Positions 16,179 to 25,596 are shown, counted from the first letter of the stretch. The stretch is DNA of 64,000 nt from Microbacterium sp. SLBN-154 (GCF_006715565.1 NZ_VFNL01000001.1:1054001-1118000); one strand, 5' to 3'. Numbers and translations: made by a program. Notes: a model not told the origin generated them from the letters alone.

Positions 16179-17447
16179 ATGAACAGCGCATCTCGAGTCC
16201 AGGGTCGCATCCTCGTCGCGTCAGCGGCGGCGGTCGCCCTCACTCTCACCGGTTGCACCCCGAGCGCCCAGACCCCGTCCGGCGACGGCGGAGGCGACGG
16301 CGGCGGCGCCCAGACCCTCACGGTCTGGCACTACTTCAGCGACGACAACCAGGTCGCGATCCTCGACGAGTACAAGGCCATGTTCGAAGAGGCCAACCCC
16401 GACGTCACCGTCGAGAACGTCTTCGTCCCCTACGACCAGCTGAACCCGCGCCTGATCTCCTCCGCGGCATCGAGCACCGGGCCCGACGTCGTCGTGTTCA
16501 ACGGCGCCGACATGAGCACCCTCGCCCTCGGCAACGCGCTTGCCCCGCTCGACGACTATTGGGCCGACTTCGCCGACGCCGACCAGTTCCCCGAGTCGGT
16601 CATCCACTCGCTCGACGACACGGTCTACGCCGTGCAGGGCTACGTCAACCTCCTCGGTCTCTGGTACAACGCCGACGTGCTCGGCGAGATCGGCGTCGAG
16701 CCGCCGACGTCGATCGAGGAACTGGATGCCGCCCTGACGGCCGCCGTTGATGCAGGACAGGGGGGCATCACCCTCTCGGGCCTGCCGAACTCGCAGGGTG
16801 AGTGGCAGGCCTACCCGTGGCTGTCGTCCTTCGGCTTCACCTACGACGACCCGCAGCGCGAGCCCCTCGTCGAGGCGTTCTCGATGATCCAGCGCTGGAC
16901 CGAGTCGGGCGCCCTCACCCGCGAGGCCTCGACGTGGGACCAGACGGTTCCGTTCCAGACGTTCGCGGCCGGCGGCCACGCCTTCGCCGAGAACGGCAAC
17001 TGGCAGATGGGCACCGCAGAGTCCACGGCCGAGTTCTCCTACGGCGTCGTCCCGCTCCCGGTCGGCGCGGAGGGCGGTGTCTACCTCGGCGGTGAAGGCC
17101 AGGCCATCGGCGCCTTCAGCGAGCAGCCCGACCTCGCCTGGGACTACCTCGAGGCGACCTACTACAGCGAAGAGGGCGGCGTCATCGCCGCCGAGCTCGT
17201 CGGCAGCATCCCGGCGCGCTCCGATGCGGCAGGCTCCGAAGCCGTCACCGGCAACGACCTGATGGCTCCCTTCGCCGACTCGATCGCGTCGAACGGCACG
17301 AACTACCCCGCCGGCGTCATTCCTCCCGAGTCGGTCGCCGACGTCCAGCTCGCCGTCGGGCAGGCCTGGAGCGCCGTCATCAGTGGACAGCTGACCCCCG
17401 ACGCCGCCGCCGACCAGGTGCTCGCGGCCCTCGAGGGCCTGCTCTGA
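16179..17447 (+). CDS. Sugar ABC transporter substrate-binding lipoprotein
   Basis: 422 residues from ATG 16179. Lipoprotein signal with lipobox LTLTGC, then a Gly/Asp linker. The body is a family-1 extracellular solute-binding protein (LTVWHYFSDDNQVAILDEYKAMFEEANPDVTV; GLWYNADVLGEIG; GGHAFAENGNW). It delivers a sugar to the two permeases encoded next. The GH127 enzyme at the end of the operon suggests an arabinofuranose-containing oligosaccharide as ligand. The ribosome site AGGAG is about 12 bases upstream, longer than usual. Confidence 0.93.
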   Translation: MNSASRVQGRILVASAAAVALTLTGCTPSAQTPSGDGGGDGGGAQTLTVWHYFSDDNQVAILDEYKAMFEEANPDVTVENVFVPYDQLNPRLISSAASSTGPDVVVFNGADMSTLALGNALAPLDDYWADFADADQFPESVIHSLDDTVYAVQGYVNLLGLWYNADVLGEIGVEPPTSIEELDAALTAAVDAGQGGITLSGLPNSQGEWQAYPWLSSFGFTYDDPQREPLVEAFSMIQRWTESGALTREASTWDQTVPFQTFAAGGHAFAENGNWQMGTAESTAEFSYGVVPLPVGAEGGVYLGGEGQAIGAFSEQPDLAWDYLEATYYSEEGGVIAAELVGSIPARSDAAGSEAVTGNDLMAPFADSIASNGTNYPAGVIPPESVADVQLAVGQAWSAVISGQLTPDAAADQVLAALEGLL

Positions 17448-17505
17448 CCGCAGGCTGAGCCCAGCCAGCACCGCCCGCCCCCATCCTGTCGAACCGAGGA
17501 GTCCC

Positions 17506-18468
17506 GTGTCGAACCTGACCACCGCGCCGCCCGCCGGCGCACCCTCCGTCCGACGGGGTGGGGGCGGGCGCACCCCCGCCCGGCGACGCCGCATCACCGG
17601 CGCCGGCGGCAACCGTCACCTCTTCTTCATCCTCCCCGCCGCGCTCTTCCTCCTCGTCTTCGCGGTCTACCCGGTCGTGCAGCTGGTGCGCATGAGCCTC
17701 AGCGACGTGCGGGTGGACAATCTGGGCGCCGACTGGCAGTTCGTCGGTCTCGAGAACGTCATCCGCAACTTCGGCGACGGAGCGTTCGGCGGCGTCATCA
17801 TCAACACCGTCGTCTTCGTCGCGATCGTGACGGTGCTCGGCCTCGTCGGGGGTCTTGCCGCAGCCATCCTTCTCGCCCCGACGGGGAAGTGGCCGGGCCT
17901 CATCCTCGCGCTCCTCGTCTTCGTCTGGGCGCTCCCGCCGGTCGTGAACGGCAGTGTCTGGAAGTTCCTCCTGGGAACGCAGGGGCTCTTCAACACCCTG
18001 CTCACCGACCTCGGACTGGCATCGACCGCGGTGCCGTTCCTCTTCGACGACCGTCTGGCGCTGGTGTCAGTCGCCCTCGTCAACTCGTGGGTCGTCATCC
18101 CGTTCAACGCCCTGGTCTACCGCGCGGCGATCATCGGCATCCCCGGCGAGCTCTTCGAAGCGTCGCGGGTCGACGGGGCCTCGCGCTGGCAGGAGATCCG
18201 GCACGTCATCATCCCGTCCGTGCGCTCGACGACCATGATCCTGACGGTGCTGACCGTGGTCTACGGCTTCCGGTCGTTCGACTTCATCTACGTGATGACC
18301 TTCGGCGGCCCGGGAACGGCGACGACGACCCTGCCCTTCCTCGGGTATGTGCAGGCATTTGTTCGCTTCGACTTCGGCCTCGGCGCCAGCACGGCGCTGA
18401 TCGCGGTGCTGATGGTCCTCGTCCTCGCGGTGATCTACGCCCGCAACGTCCGGCAGGAGGAGAAGTGA
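17506..18468 (+). CDS. Sugar ABC transporter permease (MalF type)
   Basis: 320 residues, GTG start after GAGGAG. Six transmembrane helices after a basic N-terminal tail. The EAA loop for ATPase contact is visible (GELFEASRVDGASRWQEIRHVIIP). Upstream neighbour is the binding lipoprotein; the stop codon overlaps the next permease ATG by one base (TGATG). No ATPase is encoded in this operon, so a shared MsiK-type ATPase elsewhere probably energises it, as is common in actinobacteria. Confidence 0.92.
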   Translation: MSNLTTAPPAGAPSVRRGGGGRTPARRRRITGAGGNRHLFFILPAALFLLVFAVYPVVQLVRMSLSDVRVDNLGADWQFVGLENVIRNFGDGAFGGVIINTVVFVAIVTVLGLVGGLAAAILLAPTGKWPGLILALLVFVWALPPVVNGSVWKFLLGTQGLFNTLLTDLGLASTAVPFLFDDRLALVSVALVNSWVVIPFNALVYRAAIIGIPGELFEASRVDGASRWQEIRHVIIPSVRSTTMILTVLTVVYGFRSFDFIYVMTFGGPGTATTTLPFLGYVQAFVRFDFGLGASTALIAVLMVLVLAVIYARNVRQEEK

Positions 18469-19349
18469 TGTCGACCGTCACCGCAACCCGCACCCTCACC
18501 ACTGACTCGTCGCGCCCCCGGCGCGCACCCCGCAAGCTCTTCGCCAGCCCGGTCGCGGGCGCCCTCCGCATCGTCCTCTTCCTCATGTACGCCGTTCCGC
18601 TGCTGTGGATCGTGCTGACGTCGTTGAAATCGCCGTCGGATGTCATCGGGTCGCAGTCATCCCTGCTGTTCCGGCCCACCATCGACGCCTACGTCGCGGC
18701 GCTCTCCAACGCCGGGCTCTTCACGGCCATGCAGCAGTCGTTCGTCATCGCCGCCGGGACGACCCTGCTCACCCTCGCCATCGCCATCCCGGCCGGGTAC
18801 GGGCTCGCCCGCGTCAACTCGGCGGTGACGACGATCATCCTCGGGGCACTCATCGTCTTCCAGATGCTGCCCCAGACCGCGAATGTCATTCCGCTCTTCC
18901 AGATCTTCGGACAGTGGGGGTTGCTCGACACCAACCTCGGCCTCATCATCGCCGACACCGCTCTCCTCACCCCCTTCGCCGTCCTGCTGATGCGGCCCTT
19001 CTTCCGCGCCGTGCCGGTCGCCCTCGAGGAGGCGGCGATGCTCGACGGCGCCTCCAGCATCCGGGTGTTCCGCTCGGTCATGCTGCCGCTCGCACGCAAC
19101 GGCATCGCCACGACCGGAACGCTCGTCTTCCTGCTGGCGTGGGGAGAGTTCCTCTACGCGGTGAACTTCTTCCTCAGCCCCGTCAACTACCCGCTGAGCG
19201 CGCTGCTCGCGGCGCAGGTGTCGGCGTTCGGCATCAACTGGCCGGGCCTCATGGCGCTCGCGGTCATCACGTCGGTGCCCATCCTGATCCTCTTCTTCTT
19301 CACCTACCGGCTCCTGCGCGAGGGACTCACCCTCGGCGCTGTCAAGTAA
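18468..19349 (+). CDS. Sugar ABC transporter permease (MalG type)
   Basis: 293 residues from ATG 18468, which overlaps the previous stop by one base. Six membrane helices; EAA motif VALEEAAMLDGASSIRVFRSVMLP; C-terminal GLTLGAVK tail typical of MalG/AraQ-type permeases. It forms the translocation pore with the preceding permease. Confidence 0.92.
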   Translation: MSTVTATRTLTTDSSRPRRAPRKLFASPVAGALRIVLFLMYAVPLLWIVLTSLKSPSDVIGSQSSLLFRPTIDAYVAALSNAGLFTAMQQSFVIAAGTTLLTLAIAIPAGYGLARVNSAVTTIILGALIVFQMLPQTANVIPLFQIFGQWGLLDTNLGLIIADTALLTPFAVLLMRPFFRAVPVALEEAAMLDGASSIRVFRSVMLPLARNGIATTGTLVFLLAWGEFLYAVNFFLSPVNYPLSALLAAQVSAFGINWPGLMALAVITSVPILILFFFTYRLLREGLTLGAVK

Positions 19350-19370
19350 TCGTCTCGAAAGGTTCGCACC

Positions 19371-21287
19371 GTGAGCGACGCCCTCCTGCAGTACCCCCAT
19401 GTCACCACTCCGGTCGACGGACCGGTGAGTCCGAGCCGCGGAACGCTCTCACCGATCGGGGTGACCGGCGTAAAGATCGACGGCGGTTTCTGGGGACGGA
19501 TGCAAGAGCTCAACGGATCCGCGATCATCCGCCACTGCTACGCGTGGATGGATCGGCTCGGCTGGATCGACAACTTCGTCGCCGCGGTCGAGGGACGCCT
19601 GCCGCACGACCGCACGGGCCGGGAGTTCAGCGACTCCGACGTGTACAAGCTGCTCGAGGCGATGGCGTGGGAGATGGCCCGAGCGGATGACGCGGAGCTC
19701 GCGTCTCTCTATGAGGCGGTGGTGGCGAAGATCGTCGCCGCGCAGGAGGCCGACGGCTATCTCAACACCCGGTTCGGTCGCCCGGGCCAGGAGCCGCGCT
19801 ACTCAGACCTTGAGTGGGGGCACGAGCTCTATTGCTACGGGCACCTGATGCAGGCCGCCGTGGCGCGTCTGCGCGCGCACGGTGAAGACGACCTGGTCCG
19901 CGTCGCACGCCGCGCCGCCGATCATGTGTGCGAGGTGTTCGGGCCGGGCGGCATCGAGGCGGTGTGCGGCCATGCCGAGGTCGAGACCGCCCTGGCGGAG
20001 TTCGCCCGCGCCACCGGCGAAGCCCGCTACCTCGAGCAGGCGCGCCTGTTCGTCGAGCGCCGCGGCACTGGCACCCTCGCCGACATCGAGTTCGGCCGGG
20101 AGTACTACCAGGACGACGTTCCGGTGCGCGACGCCGACGTGCTGCGCGGGCACGCGGTGCGCGCGATGTACCTCGCCGCCGGCGCGATCGATGTCGCCGT
20201 CGAGCTGGAGGACGACGAGCTGCTGCACGCTGTTGAGCGTCAGCTCGATCGCACCATCGCACGCCGCACTTACCTGACCGGAGGCATCGGCGCCCACCAC
20301 GAGGGGGAGTCGTTCGGCGCGGACTGGGAGCTGCCGTCGGAGCGGGCGTACAGCGAGACCTGCGCGTCGGTGGGATCGATGATGACCTACCACCGGATGA
20401 TGCTCGCAACGGGGGAGGCGCACTACGCCGACCTGGTCGAGCGGAACCTGTACAACGTGGTGGCGACCTCGCCGGCCGAAGACGGACGCTCCTTCTTTTA
20501 CACGAACACGCTGCACCGCCGCGCCCCGGGCACGGTGCCGGCCACCGACGAGGTGAGCCCGCGCGCCGCCGCGAGCATGCGTGCGCCGTGGTTCGCGGTG
20601 TCGTGCTGCCCGCCGAACGTCGCGCGCACGCTGGCGTCGCTGGGGAGTTATCTCGCCGCGACCGACGACAACACGCTCTATCTCGCGCACTACGCCACGG
20701 GGCAGGTGACGGCTTCGCTTCCGGGCGGGACCCTCACCGTCGACGTCGAGACGGCATACCCGCACGAGGGCCGAATCACCGTCAAGGTCACGGCGGCGCC
20801 CGAGGGCGGGCCTGACCTGGTGCTGCGCGTGCCGGCGTGGGCGGAGTCGGGCGCGACGTTGACAGCGCACGGGACATCTCGTCCGGTGGCGGTCGGCTGG
20901 GCTCGCGCGGAATCGCTGCGGGTCGGCGACAAGGTCGTGCTCGATCTTCCGATGGCACCGCGGGTCGTGTCTCCCGATCCGCGGATCGACGCGCTCCGCG
21001 GGCAGGTCGCCGTGGAGCGCGGGCCGCTGGTGCTGTGCCTCGAGCGATCCGCGGACGCGGACTACAGCGCAGAGGAGCTGCGTGTCGCGGGCGACCCGAT
21101 CGACACCGAGGAGGGCGTCATGCTGCCTATGGTGCCGGTCGGGTTCGACGACAAGCCGTGGCCGTTCGGTGCGCCGGCGGCCCGGCCACTCGGCGAGCAG
21201 ATCACGGTCCCCCTGATCCCCTACCACCGGTGGGGAAACCATGGTCCTTCCACGATGCGGGTCTGGATGCCGCTGGCGGCAGGCTAG
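19371..21287 (+). CDS. GH127 family beta-L-arabinofuranosidase
   Basis: 638 residues, GTG 19371 with GAAAGG upstream; no signal peptide, so it acts in the cytoplasm on imported sugar. GH127 enzymes use a cysteine nucleophile in a zinc cluster. By alignment from memory to HypBA1, the ligand set is Glu313 (EGES), Cys331 (ETCAS) and Cys412-Cys413 (SCCPPN), with spacing close to HypBA1. Surrounding signatures (TGGIG, YNVVATSP, GQVAVERGPLVLCLE) also match DUF1680. It probably removes terminal beta-L-arabinofuranose from plant extensin- or arabinan-type glycans. Last gene of the LacI-controlled operon. Confidence 0.9.
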   Translation: MSDALLQYPHVTTPVDGPVSPSRGTLSPIGVTGVKIDGGFWGRMQELNGSAIIRHCYAWMDRLGWIDNFVAAVEGRLPHDRTGREFSDSDVYKLLEAMAWEMARADDAELASLYEAVVAKIVAAQEADGYLNTRFGRPGQEPRYSDLEWGHELYCYGHLMQAAVARLRAHGEDDLVRVARRAADHVCEVFGPGGIEAVCGHAEVETALAEFARATGEARYLEQARLFVERRGTGTLADIEFGREYYQDDVPVRDADVLRGHAVRAMYLAAGAIDVAVELEDDELLHAVERQLDRTIARRTYLTGGIGAHHEGESFGADWELPSERAYSETCASVGSMMTYHRMMLATGEAHYADLVERNLYNVVATSPAEDGRSFFYTNTLHRRAPGTVPATDEVSPRAAASMRAPWFAVSCCPPNVARTLASLGSYLAATDDNTLYLAHYATGQVTASLPGGTLTVDVETAYPHEGRITVKVTAAPEGGPDLVLRVPAWAESGATLTAHGTSRPVAVGWARAESLRVGDKVVLDLPMAPRVVSPDPRIDALRGQVAVERGPLVLCLERSADADYSAEELRVAGDPIDTEEGVMLPMVPVGFDDKPWPFGAPAARPLGEQITVPLIPYHRWGNHGPSTMRVWMPLAAG

Positions 21288-21334
21288 CGCGAACACGCCG
21301 TTCGCACTCTCAGTTCCCGCTTCCAGGCCTGCCC

Positions 21335-22138
21335 TTACCGCGACCTCGACAGCCCGCGGATCATGTCCTTCAAGTCCGCGATCTCGGTTCGCAGTGCCTC
21401 AACTTGTTCCTCGGTCGCCGTGGCAGATGTCTGGGTCTCAAGTGAGACACGCTCCACGATCCAAGAGGCGAGGGTTGCGGTGACGACACCGATGAGCGCG
21501 ATGCCCCCGAGCATCAGAGCAAAGGCGATGAGTCGGCCCAGATCCGTAACCGGGTAGAAGTCGCCATAACCGACTGTCGTGATCGTCACGATAGCCCACC
21601 ACAACGCTTCGCCGAACGTCTCGATGTTGCTGCCCGGTTGTCCTCGTTCTGCGTCGAGAACCGCCAGTCCGGCGATGATGATCGTGAGAGCCGTCGCGCC
21701 AACGGTGTAGGTGAGCACTCGACCACGCAAGAGCGTCCCCGCGCCACGGTGAACAATTGCTAGCACGGTGAGGAAGCGCATCAGGCGCAACGGGCGGAGC
21801 ATCGGCAGCACGACGATTGCCAGATCGAGAAGGTGGCGGTAGAACCATTGCCAGCGGGGCTGTGCGATCACCAGGCGGACGACGTAGTCGAGAGCAAACA
21901 TGGCCCAGGTGGCGTAGATCGCTCCCTCAGCCACTGCTGCGGCGAGACCGGCGGGTTGGAAGAGAATCTGGGCGGCGTAGGCGATCAGAAATGCGACCGC
22001 GGCGCCCATAAGGGGCCAGTCGATGATGCGTTCCCAGCGGGCAAGACGTTCTCCATACACGCACAACGACGTTACCGGCCCGGAAAAGGAGCCCCAGCTC
22101 GGCCGTCGTCGCGCTTCAGCGCGGGACGCACGCGACAC
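21335..22138 (-). CDS. Voltage-gated-type potassium channel
   Basis: 267 residues as read from ATG 22138. The filter TVGYGDFYP identifies a K+ channel. The layout is six-helix Kv-like: S1 (WPLMGAAVAFLIAYAAQILF), S2-S3, an arginine-bearing S4 (LRPLRLMRFLTVLAIVHRG), S5, pore, S6 (AFALMLGGIALIGVVTATLASWIVE) and a short C-terminal coiled coil (EEQVEALRTEIADLKDMI) that may tetramerise. The true start may be further in, for example a GTG at VYGERLARWE, because the first 26 residues are Arg/Ser-rich. It converges with the GH127 gene. Confidence 0.9.
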   Translation of the reverse strand: MSRASRAEARRRPSWGSFSGPVTSLCVYGERLARWERIIDWPLMGAAVAFLIAYAAQILFQPAGLAAAVAEGAIYATWAMFALDYVVRLVIAQPRWQWFYRHLLDLAIVVLPMLRPLRLMRFLTVLAIVHRGAGTLLRGRVLTYTVGATALTIIIAGLAVLDAERGQPGSNIETFGEALWWAIVTITTVGYGDFYPVTDLGRLIAFALMLGGIALIGVVTATLASWIVERVSLETQTSATATEEQVEALRTEIADLKDMIRGLSRSR

Positions 22139-22196
22139 GAAGGCGCTCCGCGTCGACAGTCGGTGACGGAGTACCCGCGTCAGCGGCGTGCCGAGA

Positions 22197-23507
22197 TCAG
22201 GGCCGCCCCATCCCGAAGTACTCCCATCCGGCGGCCCGCCACGCGCCCGCGTCCAAGCAATTCCGCCCGTCCACGACGACCTTCCCGCGCACCAGCGACC
22301 CGGCGTGCTCCGGATCCAGCTCGCGCCGGTACTCGTCCCACTCCGTCACCACGATCACCGCGTCCGCTTCGCGCAGCGCCTCGTCGCGATCCTCGACGTA
22401 GTTCAGCTGCGGGTGCACCCGCTGCGCATTCTCGATTGCGGCGGGGTCGGTAATCGTGACCCAGGCGCCAAGGCCGTGCAGCTTCACCGCCACATCCAAC
22501 GCCGGCGAATCGCGGATGTCGTCGCTGTGCGGCTTGAAGGCGGCACCGAGCACCGTGATGTTCTTCTTGAACACCGAACCGCCGAGCGCCTCAACGACGA
22601 GCTGCGAGGCGCGATCCCGCCGGCGGAGGTTGATTTCATCGACTTGGCGTAGGAACGCTACCGACTCTCCGCGCCCAAGCTCCTCCGCACGGGCCGAGAA
22701 GGCTCGGATGTCCTTCGGCAGGCACCCTCCGCCGAAACCGATCCCGGCGCCGAGGAACCGGCGTCCGATCCGTGCGTCGTGGCCGATAGCGTCGGCGAGC
22801 TGAGTGACATCGGCACCCGTGACCTCGGCGATCTCCGCCATCGCATTAATGAACGAAATCTTTGTCGCCAGGAACGCGTTCGCGGCGACTTTCACCAGCT
22901 CGGCGGTGGCGTAGTCGGTCACGATAAACGGTGTCCCCTTGGCCACTGACGGATGGTAAACCTCGCGAAGAACGGATGCCGCGGTCTCGCCCTCCTCGCC
23001 CGCGGAAACGCCGGCAACAAGACGATCAGGGTCGATGGTGTCCTGCACCGCCCAACCCTCGCGCAGGAACTCGGGGTTCCACACCAGCGTCGCACCGGTC
23101 TCGCTGACGCGCGGCGCGAGCCCGGCGGCTGTGCCGACGGGCACCGTCGACTTACCCGCCACGATGTCGCCCTCGGCGAGGTAGGGGAGCAGCCCATCGA
23201 CCGCGGCGTTCACATAGGTCAAGTCGGCGGCGTACCCGTCCTTGACCTGTGGGGTACCCACGCCGACGAAGTGCACCTTGGCGCCCGCAGCCGCGGACAT
23301 GTCGGTGGTGAAGCGCAGGTTGCCCGACGCGATCCCCTCCGTCAGGATCTCCTGCAGCCCGGGCTCGAAGAACGGCGCTTCGCCCTTCGACAGGGACGCG
23401 ATCTTCCGCGCATCGACGTCGATACCGATCACTTCGTGACCGATCGACGTCATCGCAGCAGCGTGAACGGCGCCTAGGTAACCACAACCGATGACGGACA
23501 GACGCAT
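22197..23507 (-). CDS. ugd: UDP-glucose 6-dehydrogenase
   Basis: 436 residues from ATG 23507, preceded by AAGAGGAG; the longer in-frame reading lacks a ribosome site. Oxidises UDP-glucose to UDP-glucuronate with NAD. N-terminal Rossmann motif GCGYLGAVHA; central region with FINAMAEIAEVTGADV; catalytic Cys in GGGCLPKDIRAF; C-terminal UDP-binding domain (GAAFKPHSDDIRDSPALDV). It marks the left end of the exopolysaccharide locus and supplies uronic acid precursor. Confidence 0.95.
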   Translation of the reverse strand: MRLSVIGCGYLGAVHAAAMTSIGHEVIGIDVDARKIASLSKGEAPFFEPGLQEILTEGIASGNLRFTTDMSAAAGAKVHFVGVGTPQVKDGYAADLTYVNAAVDGLLPYLAEGDIVAGKSTVPVGTAAGLAPRVSETGATLVWNPEFLREGWAVQDTIDPDRLVAGVSAGEEGETAASVLREVYHPSVAKGTPFIVTDYATAELVKVAANAFLATKISFINAMAEIAEVTGADVTQLADAIGHDARIGRRFLGAGIGFGGGCLPKDIRAFSARAEELGRGESVAFLRQVDEINLRRRDRASQLVVEALGGSVFKKNITVLGAAFKPHSDDIRDSPALDVAVKLHGLGAWVTITDPAAIENAQRVHPQLNYVEDRDEALREADAVIVVTEWDEYRRELDPEHAGSLVRGKVVVDGRNCLDAGAWRAAGWEYFGMGRP

Positions 23508-23611
23508 AGTGCTCCTCTTGTTGGGGAATCGCCCTGACATTCCTAGCAGACGTGTGTTTCATGCTCTGACCCGGCATCGAGACTGCAGAGGTGATGGGGG
23601 AGGATCAAGGG

Positions 23612-24103
23612 GTGACCTACCTGCCCGCAGAGCGGTACCGCCTCGTCGAGGACACCATGCCGATCGCTTGCGTGGACTTCTTCCCGCAGCAGCCCGATAC
23701 CCGGGCCGAGGTCGGACTGATCCTTCGCGACTCGCCCTTCGGAAAGGTCTGGTGCCACCTCGGCGGCCGTATCCTGCGCGGAGAGTCGATCAGACAGGCA
23801 CTCCTTCGCCACGCCAAAGACACACTCGACGTGACTTTGCGACTTCCGCGCGACCCGCAGCCGCTCGACGTGTATCAATGGTTTCCCCCAGACGACACTC
23901 CCGCCGATTCCGACGATCACGGGGTAGACCCGCGCAAACACGCGATCGGCCTGTCATTCATCATCGAGCTCGAGGGTGCCCCCGAGCCGAGGAACGAAGC
24001 AGACGACTTCGCGTGGTTCCCCTCTGAGGACCTACCCGCCCCGTTGTGGCCGGGAACAGAGCCGCTCCTACGTCGATTGCTCACTCGTCACTCGGCCACG
24101 TAA
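23612..24103 (+). CDS. NUDIX-fold hydrolase, GDP-mannose mannosyl hydrolase-like / DUF4916
   Basis: 163 residues from GTG 23612, chosen because GGGAGG lies 8 bases upstream; GTG 23591 and ATG 23594 are also in frame. The NUDIX region reads GGRILRGESIRQALLRHAKDTLDV. The helix lacks the R-E-x-x-E-E core, as in GDP-mannose mannosyl hydrolases (Gmm), which use an altered box. Other parts (CVDFFPQQPDTRAEVGLILR; YQWFPP; WFPSEDLPAPLW) fit DUF4916. Its position beside ugd and in the same locus as gmd and fcl supports a nucleotide-sugar substrate. Its 3' end overlaps a convergent gene remnant. Confidence 0.75.
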   Translation: MTYLPAERYRLVEDTMPIACVDFFPQQPDTRAEVGLILRDSPFGKVWCHLGGRILRGESIRQALLRHAKDTLDVTLRLPRDPQPLDVYQWFPPDDTPADSDDHGVDPRKHAIGLSFIIELEGAPEPRNEADDFAWFPSEDLPAPLWPGTEPLLRRLLTRHSAT

Positions 24104-24150
24104 TCACCGATCCACCAATCAGAGATCTCCGCCAGGCGATGTCCCGCCCG
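24088..24150 (-). pseudogene. C-terminal remnant of a Dabb-domain protein
   Basis: The minus strand encodes ...RLAEISDWWIGDYVAE then TGA. The end nearly matches the C-terminus of the intact stress-response Dabb protein at 30712-30999 (ADTSDWWIGDYETR). Upstream of this stretch the frame no longer resembles Dabb, so only the last ~16-18 codons survive. It overlaps the NUDIX gene 3' end by 16 bases. Confidence 0.65.
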
Positions 24151-24305
24151 ACGAGTACGAAGCTGTCTACTACGCTGACCTCGAAACACCAGCCCACCCG
24201 GCGCTGGAACCCGCATAGGAGCGGCAGAGAACCGGGGACGGTTCAAACTGCCCCGCACGGTGTTGAGAAACTCCACCACTCAGCGGGACGTCACCCGTTC
24301 ATACC

Positions 24306-24333
24306 TGTTGCGCCCCGGGTCTGGTGGAGGCTC
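24306..24333 (+). repeat. Left terminal inverted repeat of the IS
   Basis: Begins TGTTGCGCCCCGGGTCT, ends GGAGGCTC; preceded by the ACC target duplication. Confidence 0.85.
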
Positions 24334-24358
24334 CTGACATCCCGAAAGGATGAGGAGC

Positions 24359-24676
24359 ATGCCGAAGTTGAAGAAGTATCCGCCTGAGTTGAAGGAGCGT
24401 GCTGTTCGGCTGGTGCTCGCTGCGCGTGACGAGGACGGTGGTCGTCGGGGTGCGTGCACGAGGGTCGGGCAGCAGTTGGGGATATCGCCGGACACGCTGC
24501 GCGGTTGGGTGCAGCGCGCCGAGGTGGACGGTGGTCTGCGACCGGGCAGGTCCACGGACGACGCGGAGCACATCGCGAACCTGGAGCGTGAGGTGCGTGA
24601 GTTGCGGCGGGCGAATGCGATCCTGCGCAGCGCGTCGGCTTTCTTCGCGGCGGAGCTCGACCGCCCGCACAGCTGA
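24359..24676 (+). CDS. IS3-family transposase OrfA
   Basis: 105 residues from ATG 24359 (an ATG at 24350 is also in frame). It holds the OrfA helix-turn-helix (YPPELKERAVRLVLAA...QQLGISPDTLRGWVQRA) and a leucine-zipper-like coiled coil (NLEREVRELRRANAILRSA). It gives DNA binding and multimerisation to the OrfAB transposase. Its stop TGA overlaps the orfB ATG by one base. Confidence 0.9.
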   Translation: MPKLKKYPPELKERAVRLVLAARDEDGGRRGACTRVGQQLGISPDTLRGWVQRAEVDGGLRPGRSTDDAEHIANLEREVRELRRANAILRSASAFFAAELDRPHS

Positions 24677-25596
24677 TGGTCGATTGCATCGACGCGCACA
24701 AAGCCGAGTTCGGGGTCGAGCCGATCTGTCAGGAGCTGCCGATCGCCCCGTCGACGTACTACGCCTCCAAGAACGGGACGCCGTCCGCGAGAGCGGTCAG
24801 CGACGAGGCGATGCTCACCGAGATCCGCCGGGTGCACTCTGAGAACCTCGGCGTCTACGGCGTCCGGAAGGTGCATGCCCAACTGCGCCGAGAAGGGCAC
24901 CTGGCCGCTCGTTGCACCGTGGAGCGGCTGATGCGGCGCGACGGACTGCGCGGCGTGATGAGGCGTCGAGGACCGCGCACCACCGTTCCCGGCGACCCGA
25001 CTGAGCTGCCGCTGGACCTTGTCGAGCGGGCGTTCACGGCGACCGCGCCAGATCAGCTCTGGGTCGCGGACATCACTTACATCCGCACGTTCGCCGGCTG
25101 GGTCTATGCGGCGTTCGTTATCGACGTGTTCTCCCGGCGGGTGGTCGGCTGGCAACTGTCCACGAGCCTGCGCACCGACCTTGCCCTCGACGCCCTGGAG
25201 ATGGGCATCTGGACACGTCAGCGCGACGGGCGCGACACCACGGGCCTCACCCATCACAGCGACAGAGGAGTGCAATATCGAGCGATCCGCTACACCGAGT
25301 GGCTCGTAGAAGCCGGCGCGGTCGCCTCGGTCGGATCCCGCGGCGACAACTACGATAATGCCCTCGCAGAGGCGTTCAACTCGCTCTTCAAAGCCGAGCT
25401 GATCCGCCACCGCGGCCCCTGGCGCTCTATCGACGACATCGAGTTCGCGGTCGCCGAATACATCGACTGGTTCAACCATCGCCGCCTGCACGGCGCCATC
25501 GGCATGATCCCGCCCGTCGAGGCCGAACAACATCACTACGATTCACACCAAGCGCCCGTCCACGACAGCGAACGGGTCACACCGAGCCTCCGATAG
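24676..25596 (+). CDS. IS3-family transposase OrfB (DDE integrase)
   Basis: 306 residues. rve integrase core with the catalytic triad Asp132 (VADITY), Asp196 (HHSDRG) and Glu232 (AEAFNSLFKAEL), giving the D-D-35-E spacing. An HTH_21 segment precedes it (GVYGVRKVHAQLRREG). It is in the -1 frame relative to orfA, so an OrfAB fusion made by -1 frameshifting is expected as in other IS3 elements; I did not identify a convincing A-rich slippery heptamer. Confidence 0.93.
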   Translation: MVDCIDAHKAEFGVEPICQELPIAPSTYYASKNGTPSARAVSDEAMLTEIRRVHSENLGVYGVRKVHAQLRREGHLAARCTVERLMRRDGLRGVMRRRGPRTTVPGDPTELPLDLVERAFTATAPDQLWVADITYIRTFAGWVYAAFVIDVFSRRVVGWQLSTSLRTDLALDALEMGIWTRQRDGRDTTGLTHHSDRGVQYRAIRYTEWLVEAGAVASVGSRGDNYDNALAEAFNSLFKAELIRHRGPWRSIDDIEFAVAEYIDWFNHRRLHGAIGMIPPVEAEQHHYDSHQAPVHDSERVTPSLR

